Shown: positions 39,501 through 51,270, counted from the stretch's first letter. The stretch is 64,000 nucleotides of DNA from Lethocerus indicus (GCA_019843655.1 JACDQD010000005.1:1887575-1951574), one strand, 5' to 3'. Notes: generated by a model from the letters alone, not told the origin. Numbers and translations are program-made.

Positions 39501-40586
39501 TTTTCAGATAGCGTTTATTTGTTTTTTTGTTGAAAACTGACTGGATCATTGGTGGACTTCGAAAAACAAAAACGGGGAAAATCCATCGATCGGATAAGAA
39601 AATTGCACTTACCCAGCTCCTATTCTCACACAAGGCGCTGTTAATCCAGTCAAATTGCAACTATTAATGTAGGCAGTATATTTTGGAAAAAATGTACGTT
39701 CGCTGAAGCTTTCGAAACTTTTAAGTTTCGATCCTCGAACATCGAAGTAGGGGCGCGTATGACGCGGGGGTGATAATTTGAAAAAGCGTCGAGCGTATTT
39801 TTGCATTTTATTAAAAATATTTCGCCCCCCGTGGGAGAAGCTGGTAGTAGGGGGGGGGGCGACACCGGGGAAAAAAATATTTTTCGGGGGTTGAAGAGGG
39901 CGTGCCGGTGACTGACCGACGACAAATGCCCCGGCAGCCGCAGAAAAAAAAAGAAGATGGTGGGAAACAAATTAACTGGGTTAAAACCTCAACAGGATTC
40001 AGGGTTGAGGGGCCCACCTCCTCTCAACACGTCCTTTCCTCACATCTCTAAAAAATCGGCCCAATTAAATTGAAATTTAAATTCGCCCTTAGCGTAATAT
40101 CGCGCGATAATATTTCACGTTTTCTCTCTCTTCCTCTAGTCTTCTTATTATTTGATTTTTCCTTCTTACCCGCCATACTTGTAGACACTTGTTTATCACA
40201 CGATTTGGAGATTTCGCTTCTAGGTCTCCCTCTGTGTTGTCGTCGTTTGGGCTCGTGAAGAAACCATTTAGGTGTACTGTGGCTTGTAGGCCGATTCGTG
40301 ACGGTTCTTTCGTGTTTCAATTTTATTACACGCGCCCGTTTTTCGTGATCGAACGTCTAATTCGATGAATTTGAACTTCTTCAAAATGTTCCACGATCAC
40401 TTCAAGGTTTTTGTAGCATCTTCAGTGTCGTCAATTGTACCCGGATGGTGAACATATCTAACTGGAACATTTATTTATTATATTTGTATTCATAAAGTAT
40501 ATACAGTAATGTATTTTACATCTTTAATTTTTTGTCCTTCAAACATTTATTTTTAACTTTTATTCACTCAATTTTCTTTGTTACAG
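36531..40586. other. No gene seen
   Basis: AT-rich stretches and G/C-run patches (about 39.0-39.3 and 39.8-40.0 kb). Frames of up to 125 codons overlap on opposite strands and carry no recognisable domain. Confidence 0.55.
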
Positions 40587-40624
40587 GTGAGTTTCCGGAG
40601 GGAAGTTGGTTGCCTTCAAAAACC
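40587..40624 (+). CDS. Candidate 38-nt microexon (tentative)
   Basis: A good 3' splice signal (pyrimidine-rich tract ending TTTCTTTGTTACAG at 40586) is followed by 38 nt and a consensus donor GTGAGT at 40625. The frame without stops in a protein-like composition reads EFPEGSWLPSKT after a split codon. Flanking DNA is AT-rich and intron-like. I cannot assign a gene. With no neighbouring exon visible, this could be a chance pairing of splice-like signals. Confidence 0.25.
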
Positions 40625-40809
40625 GTGAGTTATTTTTCTTAAATTATACTAAATCGATGAATTATTCCTGGAAAGTAAGAATGATGATCATTAATTGTAA
40701 CTCTGATATAGAATAAAAATCTACGCCTTTTAAGATCGTAACCGAGAACGGCGTCTCGGTGCGACGCTCCTATTCCCATGGTAATAAAAGTTATTACCAA
40801 CAGTTAGTT

Positions 40810-40962
40810 TAGATGCCGAAGATTTCGCGTGTTTCTCCTCTCGCTGGTTTGGTGTTTTGCTAGACCGGTTTCGGCTCCTCGCCATCTTCAGTAGCGGTGT
40901 TAGTCACTGTTGGATGTTTTTTGGGCATCCTCACTGCACTGTCACTGTCACTTGTACTGTCC
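40810..40962. mobile_element. Foldback family B, single arm plus internal block
   Basis: It contains CGCTGGTTTGGTGTTTTGCT, the hammerhead-like segment, then GTGTTAGTCACTGTTGGATG and TCACTGCACTGTCACTGTCA. The inverted second arm is missing, so this is a solo arm or a truncated insert. Confidence 0.75.
40859..40895 (-). ncRNA. Hammerhead-ribozyme-like core
   Basis: Minus strand: GCTA, CTGAAGA, extra U, GGC[GAGGA]GCC, GAA, ACCGGT, C, TAGC. Stem I is a perfect 4 bp. Compared with the 30-kb copy, only the stem II loop differs, which is what a constrained RNA fold would show. Confidence 0.55.
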
Positions 40963-43119
40963 ATAATAGTACTGATCATAAAAGTTTTCCAGTTGATCCA
41001 AAATTTATTGAAAAAAATTTATTTTTAGTAATCTAGTTTCTCTGTGCAAGTGCACCCAACGAACTTTAGTTAAGTACATTTCCGCACCACACTCAGGGGG
41101 CGCTTATGTGCTTTTATATGTCTATGAAACCGTAAAGCGAATTGTGAACTCATAAAACTGTAAGTTCCCTCTCATTATTATCGTAATTAATTATTGTGTC
41201 GAGACATTTTATCCCTTCCGTAGTACTTTCCGTAATTCTGGCGTAGCGTAAATTATTAACCTTACAATCAAGGAAAATTTTCACGACAGACTATAATTTC
41301 AGGCACTCTGGTGCGACGTTGTGGGGCCGAAAACAAATTTAACGTTCACGCATTACGACGAGACGTTTAACGGGGGCGTTGTTTAGGCGTATTGAATGGC
41401 TCCGACATATAATTAACACATTACGAGGGCGGGCCTCGTAACGTTTTTACGAGTAATACTCGTTAGCGCGCAGACTGAGCCCCCCGCCCCTTTAACTGGG
41501 GCGCTATGCAGCGGGCAAAACAAAGCGGTACTGCGGGTCTAGTCTAGACGTAGCTTTGACGGGGTTTTCTATCAACTGCGGCTTTTCGAGGCGGACCTGG
41601 TAGCGACCACATCAGAAGGTGGGGCGGGACTACAAATTGCGGATATATTGGGTTCAACCCTGGGGTGTACATCAAATAGAATTCTGGGCTTCTGCTCTCT
41701 CCCTCCCTCCTTCCCTCCCCCGTCTCTCCTCTTTCTCCCTCTCCCTCTCCCTCTCCTAGTGATAGTCACTAACTGTTTGACTATTAGAGACGTAGTGTGT
41801 ATACCTCGGTACGTGACTAACTTGTTCCTGCTTCCCAGTTTTTGTTCCCTCGTTTTCTATGAAATACAAATCAATTTTCGCGAAATTATTTCCTTCTGCC
41901 CCGATAATTATTTCTCTCGTCCCTTCTGGGAAATCAGCGGTTTTCGCAAATGAAAAGTTACACTCCTATTTTGTATACCCTCCAAATGAAAATCCGAAAA
42001 AACGGTATAACTTTCACTGACATACAATTATTCGTTAACCCGCGGAAATTCTATACAATATTAAATTGTACTCACTTTAACATTGAGACATCAGATCTCT
42101 CCTTGTTTTCTAATTTTTGTGCTCCTAGTTTAAATATTAATCCAACCGTGTAACACAAAAATAGATTAAAGAAAATTCCGCATAACTAAACTAGGCACTA
42201 TAAATGAATCCCGACACATTTCTTTCCCCAATATAATTATACGGTAGCAGTAAAAGTAATAAGATGCAACAGTTGTTTCTTATCCGCTATTTGGCATTAG
42301 CGTTATTCTTCCGAAACGGTTCTAGAGTGGAACGACGTTCTCTACTCAGAACCCAATTTGTCGAAACTGCTGTAGAGAGATTACATCTCATTCCGCCGTT
42401 TACTATGGGGGCATTCGAGGGCATTTTATGCACTCGAAATTGTAAATTGGTAGCGATATTTGAAGATAAATTATGATAAATCGTTAAGGGGAGATTGCGG
42501 ATGTAAATCCGTACCGGATCATCCCATCACTCCAACCCCCTAATTCTCCGCCTGAAGCGGTGATGGTAGGAGCGGGAGTACCATCCGCTTGTTGGCTTCT
42601 CCGTTCACGAGTTCTAGATATAATTTTTTAAGGATGAAGAAAGGAGCGTATTATCTCTGGACGGAGAGCACGAGTCGTAAGTACCGGCAGCAGTGGGGCA
42701 TTGGGCAGAGTTGTACCATTAACTGTGGTATAAGTGCGGGTGGTATATGGGCGGGGGGAGGAGGTGTCTTGCGAGTGGACGACTGGTGGTGTTAACGGCG
42801 TCCCTTTTTTGCCACCCCCGAACGACTAACAACTCGACCCTCCCCCTGCCTTGATGTCAGCCCGGGGAACGGCAGAAATTAATGGGTCGGAATTCACCCC
42901 CTCCCAGTCAGTGGCCGTGGCAGGGGGTTTCTTCAGCGACAGATATTGTCGAAGAGCGTCGGCTCGGACTGCCGACAACCGTCTAATGGCCGATCGAAGG
43001 GGGAAAATTACGAGCCCGCTCATAACAACGCTGAATTACATCGTCTTTCCTATCTCCTATCTCAAGGAACACGTTTAATTTCATAAATGAGACAGGTTCC
43101 GCCCTTCGTATTTAATTAA
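40963..43119. other. No gene seen; pyrimidine-rich patch
   Basis: A CCCTCC/CTCTCC patch lies at about 41695-41757. No credible frame or repeat is recognised. Confidence 0.6.
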
Positions 43120-43485
43120 TTAACCCATTAAGTACCGTAGGCCCCAAATAGGGATCAGTTAACTTTTTGAATTTTTTCTGATATGACATATGTGTTTACA
43201 GGAAGTTTTTTTTATTACTTTCAGTAATTTCACATTATAAATACTACATCGTTTTAAAATACTCGTAATTATGATTATTATTCAAATTAAAAGACGATTG
43301 GTCTCATGTGTTGGTTCAACTCTGTAGTGTCCTAATCCCCAAATGGGACTTGATTTAAAAAACAAAATATTTGACAAACTGGTTTTTAAAAACATATTTG
43401 GAAGGAACTATTTGATAATAATGCATCATAATAAGTAAATTTTATGCAAAATTTTCAGAAAAAAATTTGGGTCTTAATGGGTTAA
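43120..43485. mobile_element. piggyBac-like MITE, 358 bp, TTAA-flanked
   Basis: The element at 43124-43481 lies between TTAA copies (43120-43123 and 43482-43485). The ends are CCCATTAAGTACC and, reverse complemented, CCCATTAAGACCC. The interior has a repeated CCCCAAAT-(A)GGGA-type motif and no transposase. It is a different family from the 16.6-kb MITE. Confidence 0.8.
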
Positions 43486-43542
43486 AAACCGCTAGTCTGT
43501 CCGTGACGCGGAAAAGATATCTCGATAGAAATTTTCGCGTAA

Positions 43543-44014
43543 AAGGGGTTCCCAACCTTTTATACCTAAGCGCATTCTAAAATATCAGGGCGTCGGGCAA
43601 AATATCGATCTTACATACACACAAAGAAACGTACATACAAAACGTAATACAGTAAACAAAAATATACATACAAAGAAATGATCTTTGGCATTGCATTTCA
43701 TTGGTCTCGTAATTAGGAGATTATGACGATAATCCTGTTAGTAAACAATCATAAAGATGCTCATCGGTGGGTCGAGATCTATATCGTGATTTTATTAAAT
43801 TCAATATTCGAAAACAATGATTCGCATAAATACTTTATATGGCGCTTTTTTCAAAAATGGGAACTCTTTCTTCGTCGACTGTGTTCCATACGTCCTGCGA
43901 TATTGAGGATTTTAGCCAAATATCATTCTGAAGGTCCAAAATTTCTAACTCTAAAAAAATTCTGTCGCTGTCGAATAGTGGCGGGCGCACACAAATCGGG
44001 GTTGGGAATCCCTG
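43543..44014. mobile_element. hAT-like MITE, about 470 bp
   Basis: Terminal inverted repeats AGGGGTTCCCAACC (43544-43557) and, reverse complemented from 44000-44013, AGGGATTCCCAACC match at 13 of 14. The right end reads CAGGGATTCCCAACC on the minus strand, like many hAT termini. An 8-bp TSD is not clear. The 101-codon frame inside (43723-44028) shows no hAT transposase motif. Confidence 0.6.
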
Positions 44015-45209
44015 CTATAAGCTATTGAGTCGATAAAAAATTGATGAGCGAAAGTTTCCGCGACCACAACTTGAATCGTCACCGAGCGGCTTGCCGTGTA
44101 AGATCGCGTAATGTATACCACCCCAAACGGTAATTAACTTAGCACAATGAAGAAATGTGATATTTACAATAAACCGTTAGTCGCTAGGAAAACAGATATA
44201 AAGAATTCCGTTAGTTTATATTGCTCGATAACGCGTTTTCATTCCGTTCGTCGTAACGTATTAAATTTCCGATGACTTTCAATTGGAGGGGGGGGGATTC
44301 GAGATAAAAATTTCGTTCTAATAATAATAGGTGGGGCTAGATATACATCAGACCATAATTAAAGCGGTTTGGTTTATTTTTGTCTGTTTATGGTCATTTT
44401 CTCGTGTGGGAGGTATTTTTTACACCGGCCGGCGACCGGTTAATGAACGCGTCCGGCGTAAGTCAATTACGGTGTTCATCGTGGGCGTCTTGGGTTCTTT
44501 AACATCAATTCCTGAAATTATTTACTCTCTGCTGTTTCAGTTACTCCCCGCTTTCAATAGAAAGCGTACACAATTTTACTATTTTCTAAGTGTATCTAAT
44601 CCATGTATACGGACTGTAATAATAACTCCATTTTACATGTCCTTGTTTCTAAATCGTGTACAGCAAATATAAAGGTTTACAAATAGGAGTATCTTACTGT
44701 GCGAATAAGAATAACGTACGTAGTAGTAAATACAACCAGATATGTAGAATATGTAGGAAGTGATAGTTACTAAATATTTAGCTAACAATAGTTATACGTT
44801 TGATATATATTTGTTATCCACTTAATGTTTATAACAAACAAGCAGTAAGCGTTTCCAGCACGTTGTTGGGTAGAGAATGTCGGCTTCCAGTCTACTTATT
44901 GGCTGGTCTGTAATCCGCAGTATTACAGTAGCTGCTGTAATAGGAATGGGCTGAGCTAGTGAAAGTAAATGTGCTAAATGTGCGGCCAGGTGGTTGCCAA
45001 CAGCTGGCTGGCAGCACGCTAGCCTAATTAAATAAACCCACCCCGGAGACGGTTTGTTCCCACTTCCTGTTCTCCTCAAACGAAACGATTTATACGGCTT
45101 CTTTAATTGTTTTTATCTCACTCCTAATTTAACGGCCGCTCGCCTTCTCCAAATAGGCGGCTTCGAATTAAATCATTCTAACGGGGAGAGAAAAGTTACT
45201 CTATATATA
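44015..45209. other. No gene seen; short family C-like scrap
   Basis: GTAAGATCGCGTAATG at about 44098-44114 resembles the family C terminal sequence, but nothing follows it. The 113-codon hydrophobic frame at 44331-44672 is unsupported. Confidence 0.5.
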
Positions 45210-45896
45210 CTATTTTATATATATATTTTTTTTTAACTTTATTTTTTGTACAATCAACTATATGCCAGTTACAATATGTAGGTACAATTGCAGTTTGTTT
45301 GATTAGTTTCACTTGTTTCACTCGATAAAGACGCCATCCAGTGATGGTACTTTTGACCTGTATCCGGTCTCTAGGTCAGTTTAAACCGACGCGGGGGGGA
45401 TAATGGAAGGGTAAAAGAGGAAACTGGATGAACGAGTGGATTTGGATGTGGAGAGAGGCGGGAATGGAATTTAAGGAAACGTGATTTTGCGACTTCGTCG
45501 ACTGTCGGTATGTTGAGGTCATGGTGGATTGTCTGGTTAGAAACATACCAGGGAGCATTAAGAATGGTACGAAGGACTTTTGACTGTAATGTTTGGATGC
45601 GAGCGATGTCGGATTTCTTGGCGGAACCCCATAGTTCTATTCCGTATGTCCATGTCGGTTTTAGTATAGCTTTATATATTGTCAGTATGTTGACTATTGT
45701 CAGTTTTGATGTCCTTTTCAAAAGAGGTCTCAACAGTCCAAATTTACGATTTAGATCTGTTCTTTTCAGTCGGGTATGGGGATTCCACGTGAGTCGTTTG
45801 TCTATATAGAGCCCGAGGTAGGGAGCCTGCTGTTGGGTGGGGATACGAGTACTGTTAAATAGAACAGGAGGGCAATTTCATCCTTGCGCAGGGGCC

Positions 45897-45929
<33 letters not shown>

Positions 45930-45966
45930 CATATGTACTACCGAAGCAAGTACCTATTTTATATAT
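45210..45966 (-). mobile_element. U6 snRNA-Jockey LINE chimeric retroinsertion with perfect 13-bp TSD
   Basis: The insert at 45223-45953 lies between identical CTATTTTATATAT copies (45210-45222 and 45954-45966). On the minus strand it starts exactly at U6 nucleotide 1, runs through nucleotide 76 (45953-45878), and continues without spacer into a 5'-truncated Jockey ORF2. The visible landmarks are QQQAPYLGLYIDKRLTWNPH, LLKRTSKLT, TWTYGIELWGSAKKSDIARI and YVSNQTIHHDLNIPTVDEVA. The 3' UTR and an A-rich tail follow. The RT part is open from the junction to about 45371, so the copy is young. A single TSD around both parts shows they inserted in one event. Template switching from LINE RNA to U6 RNA during target-primed reverse transcription is the simplest explanation. 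Confidence 0.93.
45878..45953 (-). pseudogene. U6: U6 spliceosomal snRNA, nucleotides 1-76 (truncated copy)
   Basis: The minus strand begins GTACTTGCTTCGGTAGTACA and continues with the U6 segments AAAATTGGAACGATACAGAG, AAGATTAGCATGG and CCCTGCGCAAGGATGA. The ACAGAGA box and the U4-pairing and catalytic AGC region are present. The 3' internal stem-loop end and U tail (about 30 nt) are missing, so it cannot make a working U6. It is the 5' portion of the chimeric insertion, not a transcribed snRNA gene. Confidence 0.95.
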
Positions 45967-46149
45967 GCGCATGTATCAAATTTAAATAACATTAATTTTC
46001 ATTTTCAACCGTCAAAAACAATTTTGCTATTACATTGGTTGGTACTTCAATTTTGCTTTTTCTAATAGCTTACATTAAAGTATCGCAATCGGTAGATTCT
46101 ACATATCAATTTAAAATTATAGCGATGTGTAATGTCGCAAGTAAATTTG

Positions 46150-46282
46150 TACTAGTCTAGAATACCTGTTTTGTGGTCTGCGAGGGGTTGGAATACCGTA
46201 GATTTCGTGTGTTTCTGTCTCCTCTCGGCGAGGAGACAGAGAAGAGCAAGAGGAGACAGAAACACACGAAATCTACGGTACG
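46150..46282. mobile_element. Foldback family B, short hairpin form with perfect 32-bp arms
   Basis: 46194-46225 and 46249-46280 are exact reverse complements over 32 bp, separated by 23 nt. The left side adds the family start ACCTGTTTTGTGGTCTGCGA. All internal family sequence, including the hammerhead-like part, is absent. The perfect arms suggest a recent origin or gene conversion between arms. Confidence 0.8.
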
Positions 46283-46284
46283 GT

Positions 46285-48030
46285 TTTACTGTTGACATTT
46301 GAGATTGAAAGATAATTTTGTCCCAATTGTCGACTTTAGAATTCCCCTGTTCTTATCTGTCTACAGTATTGTGTACAATGCTTCTGGAGGTTTATAAAGT
46401 CGGTTTTTTATGATTTACACGATTTTTTTGGCACTTTAATGCCCATCTTTTATGGGAGAAATTACGTATGGGAGAGTGACGATCACTGTATAAATTAAAG
46501 AAGGGGATACATTTATGTTTAAATTAGCTAGAAATTTGTTATGATAAAGGGATTATTTCTGGACTATTTCAGTACAGAAAAGCACGGAGAAATTTAAGCA
46601 ATTTCACGTGTAGGTTGGCCCTCGGTTTTTTTCCCCTCTGATTGTTTAACGAGTTACTTTCTTCAACAGACTTTTTTTGAAATTTTTGATGGGTTTAATT
46701 TATTTTTCTTTTACTTCTGTGCGGTTTTCAGTTCAAATTTTGATTGGCCGGTTTTTTTTTGGCCCTCGGTTTAAATATTCGACTTTTTTTACGGGGTTTT
46801 TGATCTGAATTTGTCTCACTTCTGGCCGGAATATCGTTTGTCGGTCGTATCTTTGAGCGTATCGAGTCCGAGCGTATTTCTGCAAATAAACGGCCCCTCC
46901 TACCGACCGCATCGTAAATAAACGTACGCAGATCGTTTATACACATCTGTGTGTACACAGAACAAACAGAGATCGCTGTTTATTAGTAGCGAAATATTAA
47001 AATTTCGTTTCGTGTTATGTTTATACGTTTTCGAATGTATGGAGTACCATTATCAACAGAAAAACAATAATAAATTAGCCAGGCGGCGGTCATTACTTAA
47101 GTAATTCATAATTATGTCTATGGTGCGTTATTAGTGCTACTCGAAAATCAATGTGGCTTGTGTTGTATTTTACAGTTGTGACAATAAGGCGCTATCGATC
47201 TAGGGAATCGGTAAAGTCAATTTCTCGGGGATTATTTTTTTATTACAGAAATAATTCAAAATGATTTTTGTTGGCAATCTTTTATGAATGCTAAATGCTT
47301 CATTGTATGGTGAAATTTAAAATGTGAGCAATTGTTTTCGTTAATTCAGTATTATTTTACTTTCGTTTGGCTAAACATCTTTTGCACACTCTATTCGGGT
47401 TCATTTGATTGAGCCGAACCTAAATGTATTTCACAATACAATCGTTGTCGAGGAAATACAAGATAAGGTTCCAGACAGATAATGTCATATGCTATTTGTG
47501 CAAGTTGAAATCATTTTGCACAAAAACTGAATAGCTCAATATGTATATATGCGTACATGTATAATGTATGTATATTAGAGGGTAAAGGGTACGGGGAATT
47601 CGGGGGTGTTGGGTCGGCTAACGGGGGGGTGGAGGGTTCATTGTTTGTTGAGTGGGCGTGGCCGGCGATAATGAATATTTGTATTCGCGGCGTCATCCCG
47701 TTATTGTTGTTACCATCGGGCGTTATTAGGTCTGATAATTAAGAGGGAGGCGATTATTGCTCTCGGCGGAAATGGGGGTGAAATTGGTCCGCCCGTTTCC
47801 ATTTTGTCGCCGGCTCGTTACCGGCCCCAGAAATTGTATTATTCGTTTATTACGCGGCGGCGACCCCGCCAATTGAATTCTTCGGGACGTTCGGGGCACA
47901 AAAGTTTTAGCGCCGAACGATGTTTGGGGTCGGTTTTGTATCGTTCGGTAATTAATAAGCGGAGACCATTGATTCGAGACACCTGTTAGTCTGCCAGGAA
48001 TTATAAATACCGCACCTTCTGCGATCTTCC
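46285..48030. other. No gene seen
   Basis: AT-rich. A few T- and G-rich patches; no repeat or frame with support. Confidence 0.6.
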
Positions 48031-48110
48031 GCCTCCACTAGCCGATTCTGTCTTACGCCAGATCGGTTTCGGCTTCTCGCCATCTCTATTGCAATCGCGT
48101 CAGTAGATAG
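48030..48110. repeat. Foldback family B, degenerate arm
   Basis: TACGCCAGATCGGTTTCGGC and TTCTCGCCATCTC match the arm. The stem II GGC/GCC pair is retained around a GAGAA loop, but the CTGAAGA box is lost. Confidence 0.6.
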
Positions 48111-48139
48111 TGAACCGCGAGGAAACTGTCCCTCATATA

Positions 48140-49540
48140 TTATATTGAAGTGAAACTACTTTTGTGGGGAGGGTACCAACAATTTACAAGTGACACGAGA
48201 AATGTGAGATTTTTTTTCAACAATTCCAGACAAATTTTTTGGAACAAAAAATTCGTTCAGGGCTTACTATTTGGTACCACGATTGATTCTGTTTTCAGTA
48301 GATCTTTAGAAAAAATTACTTCCGGGGCGTTCGTTTCATATTTTAGCCACAGCGGACCAATAGTGTCTGTTAACGAATCAGAAGACAATAGGCATACTGA
48401 TATTTGAATTTGTACTAAAATTGTTTACAATTAGAAGTTATTTAATTCGATAATTTTTCAAAGAATTCATTCCTTTCATTTCTCGTGTTCTCGTGCATCC
48501 CTATTAATGCATATAATTCGATAAAATCGCCAGTATAAAAACATATTAAGTTTCACTTCGTGTGGATTTCACGCGCTGGTTTTACGTTAAAATAGACCCA
48601 CAGTAAGCAATCACCGACTACACGCATTATTATGTCGATTCCTGATTCATTTGCATTATATTCTAAAATTCTGGTTCTAATGAATAGTTAAGTTCGGTTG
48701 TTCTAATCCGCCTGCTTGCCATGGACGCAAGTTTGCAAGTAGAAACTGTGATAAGAGACAACATTAGCCGCTCACACCATATCATAAATCGCCCATATCG
48801 GCAAAAAGATATTCATGTTCAGTTTTTCTGTCGTTTCCGAGTTGGCATATTATTTCAAAATAGCTCTATTTTCAAAATTGCGGAAAGTTCAGACATTTTT
48901 TAACGGAGACGCTTCTTTCCGACTGACTGGAATCAGACCCTGGGCAATAAAAATCCTGTGTTTATAAGTAACGCGCATTATTGAAGCTTACCTTGGTAAT
49001 ATGAAGAATGGAGAGTATTATTTATACAATAAGGCGGTAGCTGGCAGCTCCAGCCCCTCCACCCCCACCCGTACGGCACACAATGGGCCAAAATCCTCCG
49101 CAGATCGGAGAAGAATTACTCCCTACAATACATTATTCATTCCAATCGGCTTTATACCTATTTCATTTTCTCCTCTGGGTTTTTTTATTATCTTCAATTT
49201 TTTCAAGTATTATTTCCCGCATACATTTCGACTTATTAAAACCGACAGTGTCGATCATGTTACTCTTTTATGTTTCAGGCATGTTTAAGTTATGATAAGA
49301 GCGTAACTGATAATCTTAGGTTGCAAAGTTTCTTATTTCTGAAAATATTTTCTCAGTGAAGTACGGGTATCAATATCCCAGTGAATATTTTAGTTATCAA
49401 ACGAAAACAACTTAAAATTTATCACTTTATTTTTTGTCGTCTGCTTTCTCGGCGTTCCTGCGTTTAGTTTTTTATGATTAGATTAAAAACCAGAGTTCAA
49501 AAGAGATATTGCATTTATATCCCGGCGCCCAAGTTCAGTC
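48140..49540. other. No gene seen
   Basis: AT-rich sequence; frames of 60-95 codons without motifs. Confidence 0.6.
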
Positions 49541-49592
49541 TTAAATTAGACCGGTTTCGGATTCTCTACATCGTCAGTGATACAATAAGGTA
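49541..49592 (-). repeat. Degenerate hammerhead-like arm fragment
   Basis: The minus strand retains CTGACGA, then GAA and ACCGGTC in the right order and spacing, but stem I is poor and stem II is broken (GTA/TCC). Probably an old family B relic. Confidence 0.45.
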
Positions 49593-50110
49593 TTTGTGCA
49601 TATCAGCCCCTTAAATAAATAAAACCGTTAAATTAGTTACTAATAACTTTTTATATTTATTTGAAAGCTATATCGGTCCTCCGCCGGGGTCTAAACCCAT
49701 TATGCAATGGGAGCTTTGTCCGCTTAGTCGTTATTTATTTATTTGACTAATTGGTTCGGCGTATTACCGAGTTACAAATTCCCTCAGCACCGTCTGACCT
49801 CATCCACGCGACTGACATATAGGAAATTACGTCAGAAACTGAACTGAGGAGACGAAATGTTTTCGAAGCCGGGATAGATGCAATAGATGCGGGAAAATGA
49901 ATTCATTCTCCGAAAATAGGTAACGACCGTTATTTCCGCGCTGTAGGTTTGGACGAGGGCCTCGAGCGCCCCGCAAAACCGTGATGTCCATCTGGACCTT
50001 TTTACGAGACATTCTGCCGAACCTTAGCATTGTTACCGCCCGAGGGTGAGCAATAAAGGGGCGGAGGGGGGCTGGGCTTACGGTAGAAGGGGGTAGTTGT
50101 CGTGATGACG

Positions 50111-50130
50111 AGAGAGAGAGAGAGAGAGAC
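50111..50130. repeat. (GA)n microsatellite
   Basis: About ten GA units. Confidence 0.9.
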
Positions 50131-50217
50131 AGGAGTAGACATAGAAGGGAGGACCTCGAGATGAGGAGTTGAATTGTAAATTGGGCTAACAAGGCTGAAT
50201 TCTGATCAGGGGATCTT

Positions 50218-50248
<31 letters not shown>

Positions 50249-50250
50249 CC
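50218..50250. repeat. (TC)n microsatellite
   Basis: About 13 TC units, inverted relative to the (GA)n tract 90 bp upstream, so the two could pair. Frames reading LSLSLS or RERERE across them are artefacts. Confidence 0.9.
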
Positions 50251-50624
50251 AACCCCTCCCCCCTGCACCACCCTTGTCTGTCACCTTAGCCCAATATCCG
50301 GTGTTGGGTGTCCCCTTACCACCGACCGCGATATTAGATTTTGACGAGGAATATATGAATTCATAGCGACTTCTCAACCCTTAGGGTGGTGGGGGGTCTT
50401 GCTGTTAGAAATGAAAAATTGACAGAGGCAAGGCGTTTCTTTTTATTGTCCCAATCTGTTTGAACTCGGATCAAAATCCTACGCTGTATAAACCCTAGAA
50501 TTTATGGGTACAAAATACTGATTAACCTTTCCCAACCTTACATTGGTCCCCTTCTATTATGTCAACATAAATAATATATATATCAAAATATACAAAATTT
50601 GAATACAGTCTCCTTTATAATTTC

Positions 50625-50725
50625 GTCTTTTGTGGTTTCACCACATCTTCAGTAGCTTTCTTTCATCTGTAATTCACTGCACTTGTACTGTATAGGTTGT
50701 CTTTCTTGTCGTCGGGTTTGTATCA
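50625..50725. repeat. Foldback family B, degenerate arm and internal block
   Basis: CACATCTTCAGTAGC, TTCACTGCACTTGTACTGT and GGTTGTCTTTCTTGTCGT follow the order seen in the reverse complement of the 30-kb element. The hammerhead-like core is eroded. It lies about 250 bp before a family D copy, hinting that B and D are parts of one longer element. Confidence 0.55.
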
Positions 50726-50970
50726 CAAATTTTGTCCTTGTTCTTTTGTTTTAGGATGATGTTTTCTTTTTCGATCGGTTGAAATTTGATCAAGTGGTTT
50801 ATATATTTTAAGATTATTTTGCTGTTCGGACGTATATCACGTTTGCGAATTTATTTCACGTACATTATATTGTTCTACCTGTTTTCGACGCGTTGCATTC
50901 ATTCGCCTTTCCTACCAAGGGAGCGATTTTTCAATGGATTGAGGTTAAAGGAGCTGTTTCTGGCCTTCTG

Positions 50971-51270
50971 CATCGTAGCCGGAGCGTATTATCCGATTAG
51001 CGAAATTTGTGTGCGCGAGAAAGCGAGCAGCGAGAGAGGGCTGTTGAAATATATCTGCAGGAAGGTAATAGTTACGAACAGGGGGCCATGTATATACCGT
51101 ACAGCTCGTCGTATCAGTTGTGCGGGTTTAGTATCAGACATCGCCTTCGAATTGATAGTCAACTACTATCATAAAACTTAAGATTTTATCACTCTTAATA
51201 TATGATTTATGAACTTATATATTTATGAAACATGTTCACCCTCCGACCTCAGTAGTATTCTCGCAAAGGA
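50971..51270 (+). repeat. Repeat family D, dispersed copy
   Basis: GTAGCCGGA, ATTAGCGAAATTT, GGGCCATGTATA, ACAGCTC and CAGTTGTGCGGG, TTAGTATC and CAGTAGTATTCT occur in the same order as in the tandem copies at 57.4-58.4 kb. An open 131-codon frame overlaps it (50786-51181), but the other D copies do not preserve that frame. Confidence 0.65.

Noticed and set aside
45878..45953. Functional U6 gene
   Set aside because: The last ~30 nt and the terminator are replaced by LINE sequence, and the upstream side is the TSD rather than a snRNA promoter.
49827..50252. 141-codon minus frame
   Set aside because: Driven by (GA)n and (TC)n tracts; RERERE and SLSLSL content with no family.
50786..51181. 131-codon hydrophobic frame
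   Set aside because: It overlaps repeat D, and the frame is not conserved in the 57-58 kb copies.
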